Positions 1-8,051 of a DNA stretch of 64,000 nt are shown piece by piece. The number at the start of each line of letters is the position of its first letter. Position 1 is the stretch's first letter. The notes beneath the pieces were generated by a model. The model made no database searches and was not told where the DNA came from. It worked only from the letters and a program-made list of their open reading frames with translations. The DNA comes from Oscillospiraceae bacterium (lineage in GTDB: Bacteria; Bacillota; Clostridia; Oscillospirales; Oscillospiraceae). The position numbers and the translations under genes were made by a program. The stretch lies in the NCBI GenBank assembly GCA_017527825.1, contig JAFXPO010000016.1:87568-151567 (forward strand), read 5' to 3'.

Positions 1-356
1 TCCGCCGCGCCGCCGATGGTCAGCCTGTAGCGAATCTCGATCAGTCCGCCGTCCTCGCCGAGCTTTGCGCGCAGCGCGTGGGTCTCCACCTCCGCCGGAA
101 AGCTTCCGTAGCGGGTTTCATATACTGAACTGTGTGGCGCGCCCTCGGCAAAACGGAAGGCGCTGCGCACCGCGCCGGTGCGCGTCAGCGTCGCGCCGGC
201 GTCCGTGAGCGACAGCTCCGTGCGCACCGCGCCCATCTCCGACGCATCCGGCTCGTCGTAGGCAAGGCGCCAGCCCTCCGCCGTCCTCTCCCAGGTGCCG
301 CGGACGACGAATGCAGCATCTTTGCCATGAATTGTGATTTTTGCGTTCCGTTTCAT
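1..356 (-). CDS. DUF1934 family beta-barrel protein (3' end cut by window edge)
   Basis: Reading the minus strand from an ATG at 356 gives about 118 residues that run off the left edge without a stop. The start (MKRNAKITIHGKD), the mid-region TRTGA and the SSVYETRYG segment look like the DUF1934 (YwiB) family, small lipocalin-like beta-barrel proteins of unknown role that often sit just upstream of argS in Firmicutes. A TATAAT box lies at 364-369 on the minus strand, which puts transcription start within a few bases of this ATG, and I see no Shine-Dalgarno. The message could therefore be close to leaderless, or the -10 could be spurious. Family call is by pattern memory. Confidence 0.72.
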   Translation of the reverse strand, partial: MKRNAKITIHGKDAAFVVRGTWERTAEGWRLAYDEPDASEMGAVRTELSLTDAGATLTRTGAVRSAFRFAEGAPHSSVYETRYGSFPAEVETHALRAKLGEDGGLIEIRYRLTIGGAA

Positions 357-411
357 GGTGAAAATTATACTACCCTTTCCCCTTTTTTCCTATAGCTTTT
401 TTGAAAAAATC

Positions 412-420
412 TGCTATAAT
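412..420 (+). promoter_or_regulatory. Extended -10 promoter element
   Basis: TGC followed by TATAAT forms an extended -10 about 40 bases upstream of the small gene at 459. No good -35 is visible at 17-18 bases, as expected for extended -10 promoters. Confidence 0.5.
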
Positions 421-458
421 ACGTTAAGAGTTTTATCCTATCTCAGGAGGCGTGCGCT

Positions 459-866
459 ATGGACTTGAAACTGACGGACAAACAATTCCGCCGTCTTCTC
501 GACCTGGTCTATATCGGCAACTGGGTCATCAATTCCACCCGCGGGGACGACCGCATCCGCGACTATGACGATGTGGAGACCGCCGTATTCTCCCACTGTC
601 TTGACAAGGGCATGGTGTCACTGGTGGAATCCTATAAAGGCGAACTGATCCCCTCCCGCGCGTTTGCCGACGGCGGCATCCACGAGGCGATCATGGCGTA
701 TGAGGACACGATGTTCTTTGAGATTCTCGCGCAGGAGCTGGCGCTGCGGGACATGGACAGCGATTCCCCCACGCCCGACAACTATGACGAGCTGTGCGAG
801 CGCATGGAGGAATACTTAGGAGAGTTTGAGGAGCACGGCACGGACAATATCACCGTTGAAATGTAA
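459..866 (+). CDS. Conserved hypothetical protein, 135 aa
   Basis: A clean start: AGGAGG at 445-450 sits eight bases before the ATG. The protein is soluble and very acidic, with a C-terminal third dominated by Asp and Glu and no membrane segment, signal peptide or cysteine motif. It begins MDLKLTDKQFRRLLDL and contains an IGNWVINSTR stretch. I do not recognise a named family; similar short acidic proteins are annotated as hypothetical in Oscillospiraceae. It is monocistronic, flanked by its own promoter and a terminator, and divergent from the DUF1934 gene. Function unknown. Confidence 0.8.
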   Translation: MDLKLTDKQFRRLLDLVYIGNWVINSTRGDDRIRDYDDVETAVFSHCLDKGMVSLVESYKGELIPSRAFADGGIHEAIMAYEDTMFFEILAQELALRDMDSDSPTPDNYDELCERMEEYLGEFEEHGTDNITVEM

Positions 867-872
867 CCGTCA

Positions 873-899
873 AAAAGGCAGCCGTCCGGCTGCCTTTTC
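873..899. terminator. Bidirectional rho-independent terminator
   Basis: The arms AAAAGGCAGCC and GGCTGCCTTTT flank a short loop and give A/T tracts on both sides. It lies between convergent genes (the 135-aa gene and the MATE transporter), so it probably serves both. Confidence 0.85.
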
Positions 900-900
900 T

Positions 901-2262
901 TTATTGGATCGCCTTGGCGACCCATTTGTCGCTGCGATACCGCTTATAGAACACGACGGTGCGCACCGTCCAGTCCAGAATGGCGTGCGCCACCCAGACG
1001 CCCACAACGCCGTAACCCATGAACTTGCCGAAGATGTAGGCGAACATCACGCGGCAGAGCCACATGGTCGTCATGCTGGCAAACATGGTGAAGCGGGCGT
1101 CCCCCGCAGCGCGGAGGAAGGTCGGCAGGCTGAAGGACGGCAGCCACAGGAAAATTGACGAAATGCCGTGGATCAGCGCCACGATCACCGCCAGACGCTC
1201 GCCCTCCGGCGAGACGTCGTAGATGCGCATGACCACCGGCAGCAGCGCGATGATCGTCAGGTTCACCGCCGCCATCAGCGCGTAGCCCGCCTTGAGCAGC
1301 TTGCGCAGATAGTACCGCGCGCCGTCGTAGTCTCCCGCGCCGACGCATTGGCTCACCACCGTGGTCATGCCGAGGTTCAGCGCCTGACCGGCGAAGCAGT
1401 GGAAGTTGCCCAGCGTGTTGCCGATGGCGTTGGCGACGATGGACGCCGTGCCGAAGGTGGAGATCAGGCTGAACAGGATGAGCCGTCCCAGATGGAACAT
1501 GCCGTTCTCAATGCCGCTGGGGACGCTGATGTAAAAGATATTGCGCAGCATCCTCGGCTGAAGGCGGAAGCCTCTGATGTCGGACAGATGCAGCGGCAGG
1601 GAATCGTTGAACAGCAGCGCGAGGATCACCGCCGCCGCCACGGTGCGGGACACCAGCGTGGGGATGGCGACGCCCGCCACGTCCATGTGGAAGCCGAAGA
1701 TCAGGATCGCGTTGCCGGCGACGTTGATGCCGTTCATCAGCAGCGAAACCTTGAGCGAGACGTCGCTGCGCTCCATGGTGCGGAAGATCGCCGCGCCGCC
1801 GTTGTAGAGCGCGATGCCGGGGATCGACGCCATGACGATGGAGTAATACTTGTCCGTCGCCGCCATGACGTCCGCGTCGATATGCCCGAACACCGTGGTC
1901 AGCACCGCGGTCTTGAAGACGTACAGCAGCGCCACGAAGAAAAGCGACGTCGCGCCCAGCAGCATCACGAGGTGCTGCCCCGCGTCGTTGGCGCTGCGCT
2001 GCTCCCGGCGGCCGATGTACTGTCCCGCCACCGCCGCGCCGCCCGCCGCCATGGCGGAAAAAATATAGATCATCAGGTTGCTCACGGAGTCCACCAGCGA
2101 CACCGCCGAAATTGCCGCGTCACCCACCGTCGCCACCATCAGCGAGTCCGCGAGGCCCACAAGGATGGCGAGGAACTGCTCCGCGATCAGCGGCGCGATG
2201 AGCGTGACGAGGTCGCGGTTGGTAAATTCAATTTTGCGAATGCCCGGTGTCTTGTTTCCCAT
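901..2262 (-). CDS. MATE family efflux transporter
   Basis: 453 residues, the usual MATE length, with about twelve hydrophobic segments arranged as two homologous halves. MATE proteins export cationic drugs or metabolites using a proton or sodium gradient; the substrate here cannot be told from sequence. The N-terminal region (LIAPLIAEQFLAILVGLADSL, residues about 20-40) is typical of the family's first helix. It starts seven bases after the stop of the DNA glycosylase gene and shares an operon with it and the Fur-like regulator, so its expression may respond to that regulator. This is one of three MATE genes in the window. Confidence 0.93.
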   Translation of the reverse strand: MGNKTPGIRKIEFTNRDLVTLIAPLIAEQFLAILVGLADSLMVATVGDAAISAVSLVDSVSNLMIYIFSAMAAGGAAVAGQYIGRREQRSANDAGQHLVMLLGATSLFFVALLYVFKTAVLTTVFGHIDADVMAATDKYYSIVMASIPGIALYNGGAAIFRTMERSDVSLKVSLLMNGINVAGNAILIFGFHMDVAGVAIPTLVSRTVAAAVILALLFNDSLPLHLSDIRGFRLQPRMLRNIFYISVPSGIENGMFHLGRLILFSLISTFGTASIVANAIGNTLGNFHCFAGQALNLGMTTVVSQCVGAGDYDGARYYLRKLLKAGYALMAAVNLTIIALLPVVMRIYDVSPEGERLAVIVALIHGISSIFLWLPSFSLPTFLRAAGDARFTMFASMTTMWLCRVMFAYIFGKFMGYGVVGVWVAHAILDWTVRTVVFYKRYRSDKWVAKAIQ

Positions 2263-2268
2263 GTATCG

Positions 2269-2769
2269 TTACTCCAAATACGGTAAAATTGCCGCTCCCC
2301 ACGCCTCCGTCAGGCGTTGGAGCGTCCACTGCGCGTTGGCGGGACTGGTGGAGGGCAGCGGAAGCGCCTCCCGCCCCAGTGCGTCGCGCAGGAGCCTGTT
2401 GTACCACTTGAGCGACGTCGCGCCGTTGCAGAAGATCGCGCGGATCTCCGCGCCGCATAGAATCGGGCGCAGATCGTTGGCGACGACGTTTGTGATGCTC
2501 GCGTCCGACGAGCCGGTGATCTCACACGACGCGACGGTGTCCCACAGCGCGAGACGGTGCCGCAGGATCAGCGTTTTCTTTTCCTCGATCGTGGTCGGCA
2601 CGTCCTCGCCGAACAGCGCGGGGATCACCCGCCAGAAGCGGTTTTGCGGATGCCCGTAGAAAAACCGCTGCTCCCGCGATCTGACCGACGGGAACGAGCC
2701 GAGAATCAGCACGCGGGAGCCTTCGTCGTACAGCGGCGGGAAGGGATGGATTTGAGCGCTCTTTTCCAT
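2269..2769 (-). CDS. DNA-deoxyinosine / uracil glycosylase family protein
   Basis: 166 residues. The N-terminus VLILGSFPSVRSRE and the following FYGHPQNRFW match the hypoxanthine-DNA glycosylase branch (TIGR04274-like) of the uracil-DNA glycosylase superfamily, which removes deaminated bases from DNA. GHPQNRFW is the expected motif near residue 40, and NGATS near residue 115 is in the place of a late strand motif. I chose the ATG at 2769 because it overlaps the upstream stop as TGATG, a standard translational coupling; an in-frame ATG at 2781 would add four residues. It sits between the Fur-like regulator and the MATE pump. Confidence 0.85.
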   Translation of the reverse strand: MEKSAQIHPFPPLYDEGSRVLILGSFPSVRSREQRFFYGHPQNRFWRVIPALFGEDVPTTIEEKKTLILRHRLALWDTVASCEITGSSDASITNVVANDLRPILCGAEIRAIFCNGATSLKWYNRLLRDALGREALPLPSTSPANAQWTLQRLTEAWGAAILPYLE

Positions 2770-3161
2770 CAGTCCTGGCAAATCTCACACACGCCGTAGA
2801 GCACCGTGTCGCTCTTGTCCACGGCAAAGCCCTCCGCCTTTTCCACCACGCCGAGCAACTGCGCCGCGCCGGTGGAGTCCATGTGGAACGTGCGCCCGCA
2901 CTTCTTGCACTTTAAATGCAGACAGTCGCGGCAGGCGTCGGAGCCGGTGAACTGGTAGTACGCCTCGCGGCTGCCCTCCCGGCTCATGCGGCGGATGCGC
3001 CCCTCACTCTCCAACTCGGCGAGGTTGCGGTACACCGCGCTGAGACTCACGCCCTCGCCCTCCAGCGCCGCCGCGATCTCCTGCGCACAGAGCGCCTCGT
3101 CCGGGTGCGCGCCCAGATAGCCGAGCAGCGTCTTACGCTGCTTCGTCATGTATTTTGCCAA
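2769..3161 (-). CDS. Fur family transcriptional regulator
   Basis: 130 residues with a winged-helix N-terminus (CAQEIAAALEGEGVSLSAVY then RNLAELE, about residues 23-50) and two CxxC pairs, CKKC near residue 85 and CEIC at the C-terminus, which bind the structural zinc of Fur/PerR/Zur proteins. The frame stays open upstream to 3434, but the only good ribosome site is AGAAGGTG just before a TTG at 3161, giving MAKYMTKQRKTLL; an ATG four codons later has no site. Which metal or peroxide it senses cannot be read. It heads an operon with the glycosylase and MATE genes and is divergent from luxS. Confidence 0.88.
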   Translation of the reverse strand: MAKYMTKQRKTLLGYLGAHPDEALCAQEIAAALEGEGVSLSAVYRNLAELESEGRIRRMSREGSREAYYQFTGSDACRDCLHLKCKKCGRTFHMDSTGAAQLLGVVEKAEGFAVDKSDTVLYGVCEICQD

Positions 3162-3238
3162 GGAAATCACCTTCTGTAACTTGCGATTCGTTTTCAAATC
3201 AAGATACCACCCGGCGCGGCGGCTGTCAAGGGCAAGGC

Positions 3239-3267
3239 TTGACAGTTCGCGGCAGATTGTATATTTT
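3239..3267 (+). promoter_or_regulatory. Probable sigma-A promoter for luxS-mtnN
   Basis: TTGACA at 3239-3244 and TATTTT at 3262-3267 are 17 bases apart. A better -10 word, TATAAT, lies at 3269-3274, but its spacing to this -35 is too long. Either choice puts the inverted repeat at 3282-3340 in the luxS leader. Confidence 0.5.
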
Positions 3268-3281
3268 ATATAATATGCGTA

Positions 3282-3340
3282 CTGAACAAATCCGAAGCCC
3301 TTGAAAAGCAAGGCGTTCAAGGGCGCACGGATTTGTTCAG
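3282..3340 (+). repeat. Long nested inverted repeat in the luxS leader
   Basis: An outer 13-base arm CTGAACAAATCCG (3282-3294) pairs perfectly with 3328-3340, and inside it CCCTTGAA (3298-3305) pairs with TTCAAGGG (3316-3323). The RNA would form a two-stage hairpin about 35 bases before the luxS ribosome site. There is no T-run after it, so it is not a simple terminator. It lies between the divergent Fur-like gene and luxS. Confidence 0.8.
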
Positions 3341-3381
3341 CAGACATTATATAGGATCGCAAGCGACAGGGAGGGGTGCGC

Positions 3382-3843
3382 ATGAAAACCATCGCCAGCT
3401 TTGACGTCAACCATGACAAGCTCGAAAAGGGCATGTATATCTCCCGTATCGACGGGGACGTGGTGACCTATGACATCCGCATGAAAAAGCCCAATATGGG
3501 CGACTATCTCGGCACCGGGGAGGCGCACAGCTTTGAGCATCTGTTCGCGACGCTCGCCCGCAACAGCGCGCTCGCGGACAGCGTGATCTACGTCGGGCCG
3601 ATGGGCTGCCGCACGGGCTTCTATTTTCTGGTGCGCGACACGATGTCCCACGCGCAGGCGATCGATCTGGTGCGCGAGTGCTTCGCGCAGATCGCGGTCT
3701 GGGACGGCGAGATTCCCGGCGCGACACGCGTGCAGTGCGGCAACTACCTGGATCAGGACCTCCCCGGCGCACGGGCGGTCGCGGCGGACATGTGCGAGGT
3801 TTTGAAGAATTGGACGGAGGAGAAGCTCAACTATGAAAAATAA
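3382..3843 (+). CDS. luxS: S-ribosylhomocysteine lyase LuxS
   Basis: 153 residues. Cleaves S-ribosylhomocysteine to homocysteine and DPD, the precursor of autoinducer-2. The zinc ligands are visible: HSFEH at residues 49-53 (both His) and Cys119 in VQCGNYLDQD; the catalytic Cys is at residue 76 in MGCRTGF. Start choice: GGGAGGGG is followed after six bases by the ATG at 3382; a GTG two codons upstream lies inside the ribosome site. It overlaps mtnN by eleven bases, so the two enzymes that degrade S-adenosylhomocysteine in sequence are co-translated. A large hairpin precedes it in the leader. Confidence 0.97.
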   Translation: MKTIASFDVNHDKLEKGMYISRIDGDVVTYDIRMKKPNMGDYLGTGEAHSFEHLFATLARNSALADSVIYVGPMGCRTGFYFLVRDTMSHAQAIDLVRECFAQIAVWDGEIPGATRVQCGNYLDQDLPGARAVAADMCEVLKNWTEEKLNYEK

Positions 3844-4546
3844 GACATTCGGCGTCATCGGCGCCATGGAGAGCGAGGTCACGCAGCTGCGCGCCGCGCT
3901 GGGCAACCTGGAAACGACGGAGCATGCCGGTCTGACGTTCTACAGCGGCGCACTGGGCGCGAACCGCGTTGTGTTGGTCCGGTGCGGCGTCGGCAAGGTC
4001 AACGCTGCGCGCTGCACGCAGGCGCTCATTGACTGCTACACTCCCGATTACATTGTCAACACCGGCATCGCCGGCGGCATCGGCGAGGGTCTCGCCGTGG
4101 CGGACGTGGTCATCGGCACGGAGCTGGTGCAGCACGATTTTGATGTGACCGCCTTCGGCTACGCCCGCGGCAACCTCTGCGAGCAGGAGCATCGCGACAC
4201 GCCGACGGTCTTTCACAGCGACGAGGCGCTGATCGAGGCGTTCCGCGCCGCGGCGTCCTCCCTGCTGGACGGCAAGCGGGTCAAGACCGGACGCATCGCC
4301 ACGGGCGATCTGTTCGTCGCCTCCGCCGAGGCGAAGCGGAACATTGCCGGCGCCTTCGGCGCTGTCGCCGCCGAGATGGAGGGCGGCGCCATCGCGCAGG
4401 TCGCGGCACTGTCTGGCGTGCCGTTCATCGTGCTGCGCGCGATCTCCGACCTTGCGGACGGCAGCTCCCCCGGCTCGTTCGGCGAGTTCGAGCAGGAGAC
4501 CGCCGACCTCTCGGCGAGCATTCTCCGCAAGCTGATCGAGGGATAA
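3833..4546 (+). CDS. mtnN: 5'-methylthioadenosine/S-adenosylhomocysteine nucleosidase
   Basis: 237 residues beginning FGVIGAMESEV, the MtnN/Pfs signature in the phosphorylase fold. It hydrolyses S-adenosylhomocysteine to adenine and S-ribosylhomocysteine (the LuxS substrate), and methylthioadenosine likewise. The family motifs AEMEGGAIAQ (about residues 179-188) and RAISDLAD (about 202-209, with the catalytic Asp) are intact. It overlaps the end of luxS and is followed directly by a terminator, making a two-gene operon; metH faces it on the other strand and would take up the homocysteine produced. Confidence 0.97.
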   Translation: MKNKTFGVIGAMESEVTQLRAALGNLETTEHAGLTFYSGALGANRVVLVRCGVGKVNAARCTQALIDCYTPDYIVNTGIAGGIGEGLAVADVVIGTELVQHDFDVTAFGYARGNLCEQEHRDTPTVFHSDEALIEAFRAAASSLLDGKRVKTGRIATGDLFVASAEAKRNIAGAFGAVAAEMEGGAIAQVAALSGVPFIVLRAISDLADGSSPGSFGEFEQETADLSASILRKLIEG

Positions 4547-4551
4547 AAAAA

Positions 4552-4582
4552 GAAAGCAGCCTGCCGGCTGCTTTCCTTTTTT
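4552..4582. terminator. Bidirectional rho-independent terminator
   Basis: GAAAGCAGCC (4552-4561) pairs with GGCTGCTTTC (4566-4575), followed by a T-run on + and preceded by an A-run. It separates the convergent mtnN and metH genes. Confidence 0.85.
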
Positions 4583-6977
4583 ACTGTCCAAAGACTTCTC
4601 GCGCGATCTCCACGCTCGCCTTGGCGTCCTTCGCGTAGTAGTCCGCGCCGATGCGCCTGGCGTACTCCGGCGTCACCACCGCGCCGCCGACCAGCACCTT
4701 CGGCGGGTCAGGCAATTGCCGCAGCAGCGCCACCGTTTCCTCCATGGCCGCAAGCGTCGTGGTCATCAGCGCCGAGAGCCCGACCAGATGTATCTCCTGC
4801 TCCCGCACCGCGTTCACCACCGCCTCCGGCGGCACGTCGCGTCCCAAATCCACCACGTCATAGCCGTAGTTTTCCAGCACCGTTTTGACGATGTTTTTTC
4901 CGATGTCGTGCACGTCGCCGCGCACCGTCGCCACCAGCAGCTTGCCGCGCCTGACGCTCTCGCCGCCGCGCTCCGCGAGGCGGGCGCGGATCACCTCGAA
5001 CACCGCCTGCGCCGCCTGCGCCGCGGACAGGAGCTGCGGGAGGAATACCCTACCCGCCTCGTAGCCCTCGCCCACCTTGTCGAGCGCCGGGATCAGGTGC
5101 GCGTCCACCAGCGAAAGCTCGGTTTCCGTTTTGAGCAGCTCCGTCGCCAGCGCCGCCGCCTCGGTTTTGAGTCCGCGGACCACCGCGTCGTCCAGCGTCA
5201 GCGCCGCGCTCTGCGCGGTTTTTTCTTTTTTCACTGCGATGTTCGACGCGCTCGTTTTGGGCGGCTCGCAGTCCGCGAAGCGCTCCACATAGGCGCGGCA
5301 GCTCTCATCCTCGCCAGAAAGCACCCGGAACGCCGCCACGGCGTCCATCAGCTCCGTCAGGTTGGGGTTCAGGATCGGCAGCGTCAGCCCCGCGTGCATC
5401 GCCTCAATGAGGAACGTCCGCGTCACCAGCGCCCGGTTGGGCAGTCCGAAGGAGATGTTGGACACGCCGAGAACGGTTTGCAGCCCCAGCTCCTCGCGGA
5501 CCATACGCAGCGCCTTGAGGGTTTCTCGCGCCTGCTCCTGCTGCGCGGAAACGGTCAGCGTCAGGCAGTCGATCCACACGTCCTCGCGGGGAATACCGCA
5601 GGAGAGCGCCGCGTCCAGAATGCGCTTCGCGATCTCAAAGCGCTGCTCCGCCGTCTGCGGCACGCCGTTTTGGTCGAGGCACAGCCCCACCACCGACGCG
5701 CCGTATTTCCTGATGAGCGGCAGGATGCGCGACAGGACCGCCTCATCGCCGTTGACGCTGTTCACCGCCGCCTTGCCGTTGTACACGCGAAGCGCCGCCT
5801 CCAGCGCTGCCGCGTTGGAGGAATCCAGCATCAGCGGCAGCGCCGTCGAGCTTTGCAGCTCCTTCACGACGCGGGGCAGCATGGCAGCCTCGTCCACGCC
5901 GGGGTAGCCCACGTTCACATCGAGGATATCCGCGCCCGCGTCCTCCTGCTGCACCGCCATGTCGAGGATATAGTCCATGTCGTTTTCCAGCAGCGCCTGC
6001 TGGAAGCGCTTTTTGCCCGTGGGGTTGATGCGCTCGCCGATGACCCGCACGCCGGTGATGGGCAGCGGCATGACCGGCGTGCAGACAAAGCTCTCCCGCT
6101 TCGGTTCGCGCTTCACAACAGGGCGGCGTTTGAGCCGCTCCGCCACGCCGCGCACATAGTCCGGCGACGTGCCGCAGCAGCCGCCGAACACGCTCACCCC
6201 CGCGTCCGCCATGGGCGCGAGGGTATCCGCGAACGACGCCGCGTCCATATCATAGTGTCCGTCCACCGGGTCGGGCAGCCCCGCGTTGGGCTTGGCGATC
6301 ACAGGCAGGGGCGTATTCTCGCACAGCTCCCGCAGCAGCGGCGCGAGCTTGTCCGGTCCCATGGAGCAGTTAAGCCCGATCGCGTCCGCGCCGAGTCCGG
6401 TGAGCGTCCGCGCCATGGACGCGACGGTGCAGCCCGTGAACGTGCGCCCCGACTCCTCGAAGGACATGGTCACCAGCACGGGGAGATCGGTGTTCTCCTT
6501 CACCGCCAGCAGCGCCGCCTTGGTCTCGTACAGATCGGTCATGGTCTCGATCACCGCGAGATCGGCGCCCGCCGCCGCGCCCGCAAGGGCAACCTCGCGA
6601 AACAGCTCACAGGCGCGTTCAAAGGGCAGCGTCCCCATCGGCTCCAGCAGCTCGCCCAGCGGGCCGATGTCGAGGGCAACCCTGACATCGGTACCGGAAG
6701 CGGCGTCCTTCGCCAGCTTGATCGCGGCGGAGACAATCTCCGCGACGCCTTTTCCGGTGCGCCGCAACTTCAGCGCGTTCGCGCCGAAGGTGTTGGCATA
6801 GATCACGTCGCTGCCCGCGGCGATGTAGTCGTGATAGACCTCCCGCAGCAGCTCCGGCCGCTCCAGATTCAGCAGCTCCGGCACGCCGCCGGGCGGCAAG
6901 CCGCGGCTTTGCAGGACGGTTCCCATCGCGCCGTCCAGCATGATGATTTTGCCGAAATCCAAAGGTTTAGACGCCAC
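4581..6977 (-). CDS. metH: Cobalamin-dependent methionine synthase, core without reactivation domain
   Basis: 798 residues: homocysteine-binding barrel (about 1-290, with the zinc motif GGCCG near 268), pterin/methyl-tetrahydrofolate barrel (about 310-580, GERINPTG), cobalamin cap helices and a B12-binding domain with DVHDIGKN (about 678-685), whose His is the lower cobalt ligand. It methylates homocysteine to methionine. E. coli MetH is about 1,230 residues; the missing C-terminal activation domain is the separate gene just upstream, which overlaps by eleven bases. The start is a GTG at 6977 preceded by AAGGAGGG at seven bases. Transcribed with the activation gene from about 7650. Confidence 0.95.
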   Translation of the reverse strand: MASKPLDFGKIIMLDGAMGTVLQSRGLPPGGVPELLNLERPELLREVYHDYIAAGSDVIYANTFGANALKLRRTGKGVAEIVSAAIKLAKDAASGTDVRVALDIGPLGELLEPMGTLPFERACELFREVALAGAAAGADLAVIETMTDLYETKAALLAVKENTDLPVLVTMSFEESGRTFTGCTVASMARTLTGLGADAIGLNCSMGPDKLAPLLRELCENTPLPVIAKPNAGLPDPVDGHYDMDAASFADTLAPMADAGVSVFGGCCGTSPDYVRGVAERLKRRPVVKREPKRESFVCTPVMPLPITGVRVIGERINPTGKKRFQQALLENDMDYILDMAVQQEDAGADILDVNVGYPGVDEAAMLPRVVKELQSSTALPLMLDSSNAAALEAALRVYNGKAAVNSVNGDEAVLSRILPLIRKYGASVVGLCLDQNGVPQTAEQRFEIAKRILDAALSCGIPREDVWIDCLTLTVSAQQEQARETLKALRMVREELGLQTVLGVSNISFGLPNRALVTRTFLIEAMHAGLTLPILNPNLTELMDAVAAFRVLSGEDESCRAYVERFADCEPPKTSASNIAVKKEKTAQSAALTLDDAVVRGLKTEAAALATELLKTETELSLVDAHLIPALDKVGEGYEAGRVFLPQLLSAAQAAQAVFEVIRARLAERGGESVRRGKLLVATVRGDVHDIGKNIVKTVLENYGYDVVDLGRDVPPEAVVNAVREQEIHLVGLSALMTTTLAAMEETVALLRQLPDPPKVLVGGAVVTPEYARRIGADYYAKDAKASVEIAREVFGQ

Positions 6978-7626
6978 AGGTCGTCCCTCCTTTTCGATAG
7001 TCGCAGGTCATTTTCATGGCGCAGTACCCGCAGCCGCGCACCCGCGCGGGCTGTGGCGTGTCCGCTATGCCGATCACGGCGGTGACGGACTTGGACGGCG
7101 TCATCAAAAAGCTGTCGCTCAGGTGAATGCCCAGCCGCCGGCGCGCGTCCAGCGCGGTCAGCACCGCCGGTTGCAGGGCAAGCGGCAAATCGCCGTAGCC
7201 GGGGGAAAACCGGTCGGTGAGGCAGCGCGGCGCGAAGCGCTCCGCGATCTCGCGCTCCGCCGCGTCGCAGCCGGACTCCACCCACGCGCTGCCGCAGGCG
7301 TCCAGAATCACCGCTTTCCCCATGTCGCGGCGCTCCAGCGCCCGGAGCCGCCGCTCAAATTCCATGCCCAGCGTGCAGCACAGCAGCACCGCCCTGTCGC
7401 ACTCTTGCAGCATTTTCTTCGCAAGGTCGCCGGTGAGCGTCACGCCGCTGCCCGCGAGCGTCACGCCGTCCCCGCCCCATGCCAGCGGGAACGCGCGGTA
7501 GACGTACCTCGGCGGCAGACTGTCCGCCAGCTCCCGCGCGGCGGTCTCCACCTGCGCGCGCAGCGGCTCCGGCGCCTCGCCCCGGACGCGGAGATAGCGC
7601 AGAATCTCGTCAACGTTGGGTTCCAT
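6967..7626 (-). CDS. Stand-alone methionine synthase activation domain protein
   Basis: 219 residues. RFSPGYGDLPLALQ (about residues 137-150) matches the S-adenosylmethionine-binding RFSPGY motif of the MetH activation domain, which reductively methylates cob(II)alamin back to the active form. The C-terminus carries a cysteine cluster (CGYCAMKMTCDYRKG and TTC) not found in E. coli MetH and reminiscent of an Fe-S or metal site. Start: GGAGGAGGG six bases before the ATG at 7626. Promoter -10 at 7656-7661. It precedes and overlaps metH, so the two halves of the enzyme are made together. Confidence 0.9.
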   Translation of the reverse strand: MEPNVDEILRYLRVRGEAPEPLRAQVETAARELADSLPPRYVYRAFPLAWGGDGVTLAGSGVTLTGDLAKKMLQECDRAVLLCCTLGMEFERRLRALERRDMGKAVILDACGSAWVESGCDAAEREIAERFAPRCLTDRFSPGYGDLPLALQPAVLTALDARRRLGIHLSDSFLMTPSKSVTAVIGIADTPQPARVRGCGYCAMKMTCDYRKGGTTCGV

Positions 7627-7655
7627 CCGCCGCCCTCCTCCGCTCATTTTTCCCA

Positions 7656-7661
7656 ATTATA
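7656..7661 (-). promoter_or_regulatory. -10 element for the metH operon
   Basis: On the minus strand TGC-TATAAT gives an extended -10 about 30 bases before the activation-domain start. The leader is short, and I find no cobalamin or SAM riboswitch in front of this operon. Confidence 0.5.
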
Positions 7662-7706
7662 GCACAAACCCCGGCGGACGTATAGGATTTTTGGATGATT
7701 TTATCA

Positions 7707-7735
7707 TTGACATTGGATAAAAACACGGCTATACT
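7707..7735 (+). promoter_or_regulatory. Sigma-A promoter for the T-box operon
   Basis: TTGACA (7707-7712) and TATACT (7730-7735) with exactly 17 bases between. Transcription would begin near 7742, just before stem I of the T-box leader. Confidence 0.85.
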
Positions 7736-7741
7736 TTACCC

Positions 7742-8021
7742 AGTTAATATGTCAGTGAAAGACGTTGAAGGAGAACCCGCTTTCCCACGACGCTTCAGAG
7801 AGCCGGCGGTTGCTGCGAGCCGGCGCGGACGGGTCACGCGGTCTGGCTCCTGAGTCGGCTTTGCGAACGGTTCGCCCAGTAGTGAAGCCCGGATGCCCCG
7901 TTATCGGCTGGGACTTGCTGGAGTCCGAGAGTGGTCGTATCCGCAAGGATGCGGCAATCAGGGTGGTACCGCGAATTTGATTCGTCCCTGAAGCCAATCT
8001 GGCTTCAGGGATTTTTCTTTT
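7742..8021 (+). ncRNA. T-box riboswitch leader
   Basis: The T-box AATCAGGGTGGTACCGCG is at 7956-7973 and is followed by a strong terminator (TCCCTGAAGCC 7985-7995, GGCTTCAGGGA 8001-8011, then a T-run). Upstream, AGAGAGCC...GGTTGCTGCGAGCC near 7800 is the distal stem I signature. T-boxes read the charging of one tRNA and allow transcription when it is uncharged. By comparison with the usual context before CTCCTGAG (7846-7853), the specifier would be CTG at 7843-7845 (leucine). UGG and CUC also occur in that loop, so the amino acid is a tentative reading. Confidence 0.92.
7985..8021 (+). terminator. T-box regulatory terminator
   Basis: An 11-base perfect stem with a five-base loop, ending in TTTTTCTTTT. 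It competes with the antiterminator formed by the T-box sequence at 7956-7973. Confidence 0.9.
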
Positions 8022-8051
8022 GCGAAGCAAAAGAAAAATCCGAAAATCGCC

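Noticed and set aside
3162..3434. N-terminal extension of the Fur-like protein into the luxS leader
   Set aside because: The extra 91 codons cross the luxS promoter and hairpin, carry no ribosome site and do not match the family; the TTG at 3161 has a good site.
7626..7742. Possible cobalamin or SAM riboswitch in front of the methionine synthase operon
   Set aside because: The leader between the -10 at 7656-7661 and the start is only about 25 bases, too short for either, and I find no B12-box or SAM-I core.
7742..8021. Reading the T-box leader as the start of a longer coding frame beginning at 7931
   Set aside because: The frame crosses the T-box and terminator hairpin and lacks a ribosome site; the ATG at 8153 has AAGGAGA and matches the LeuA-like N-terminus.
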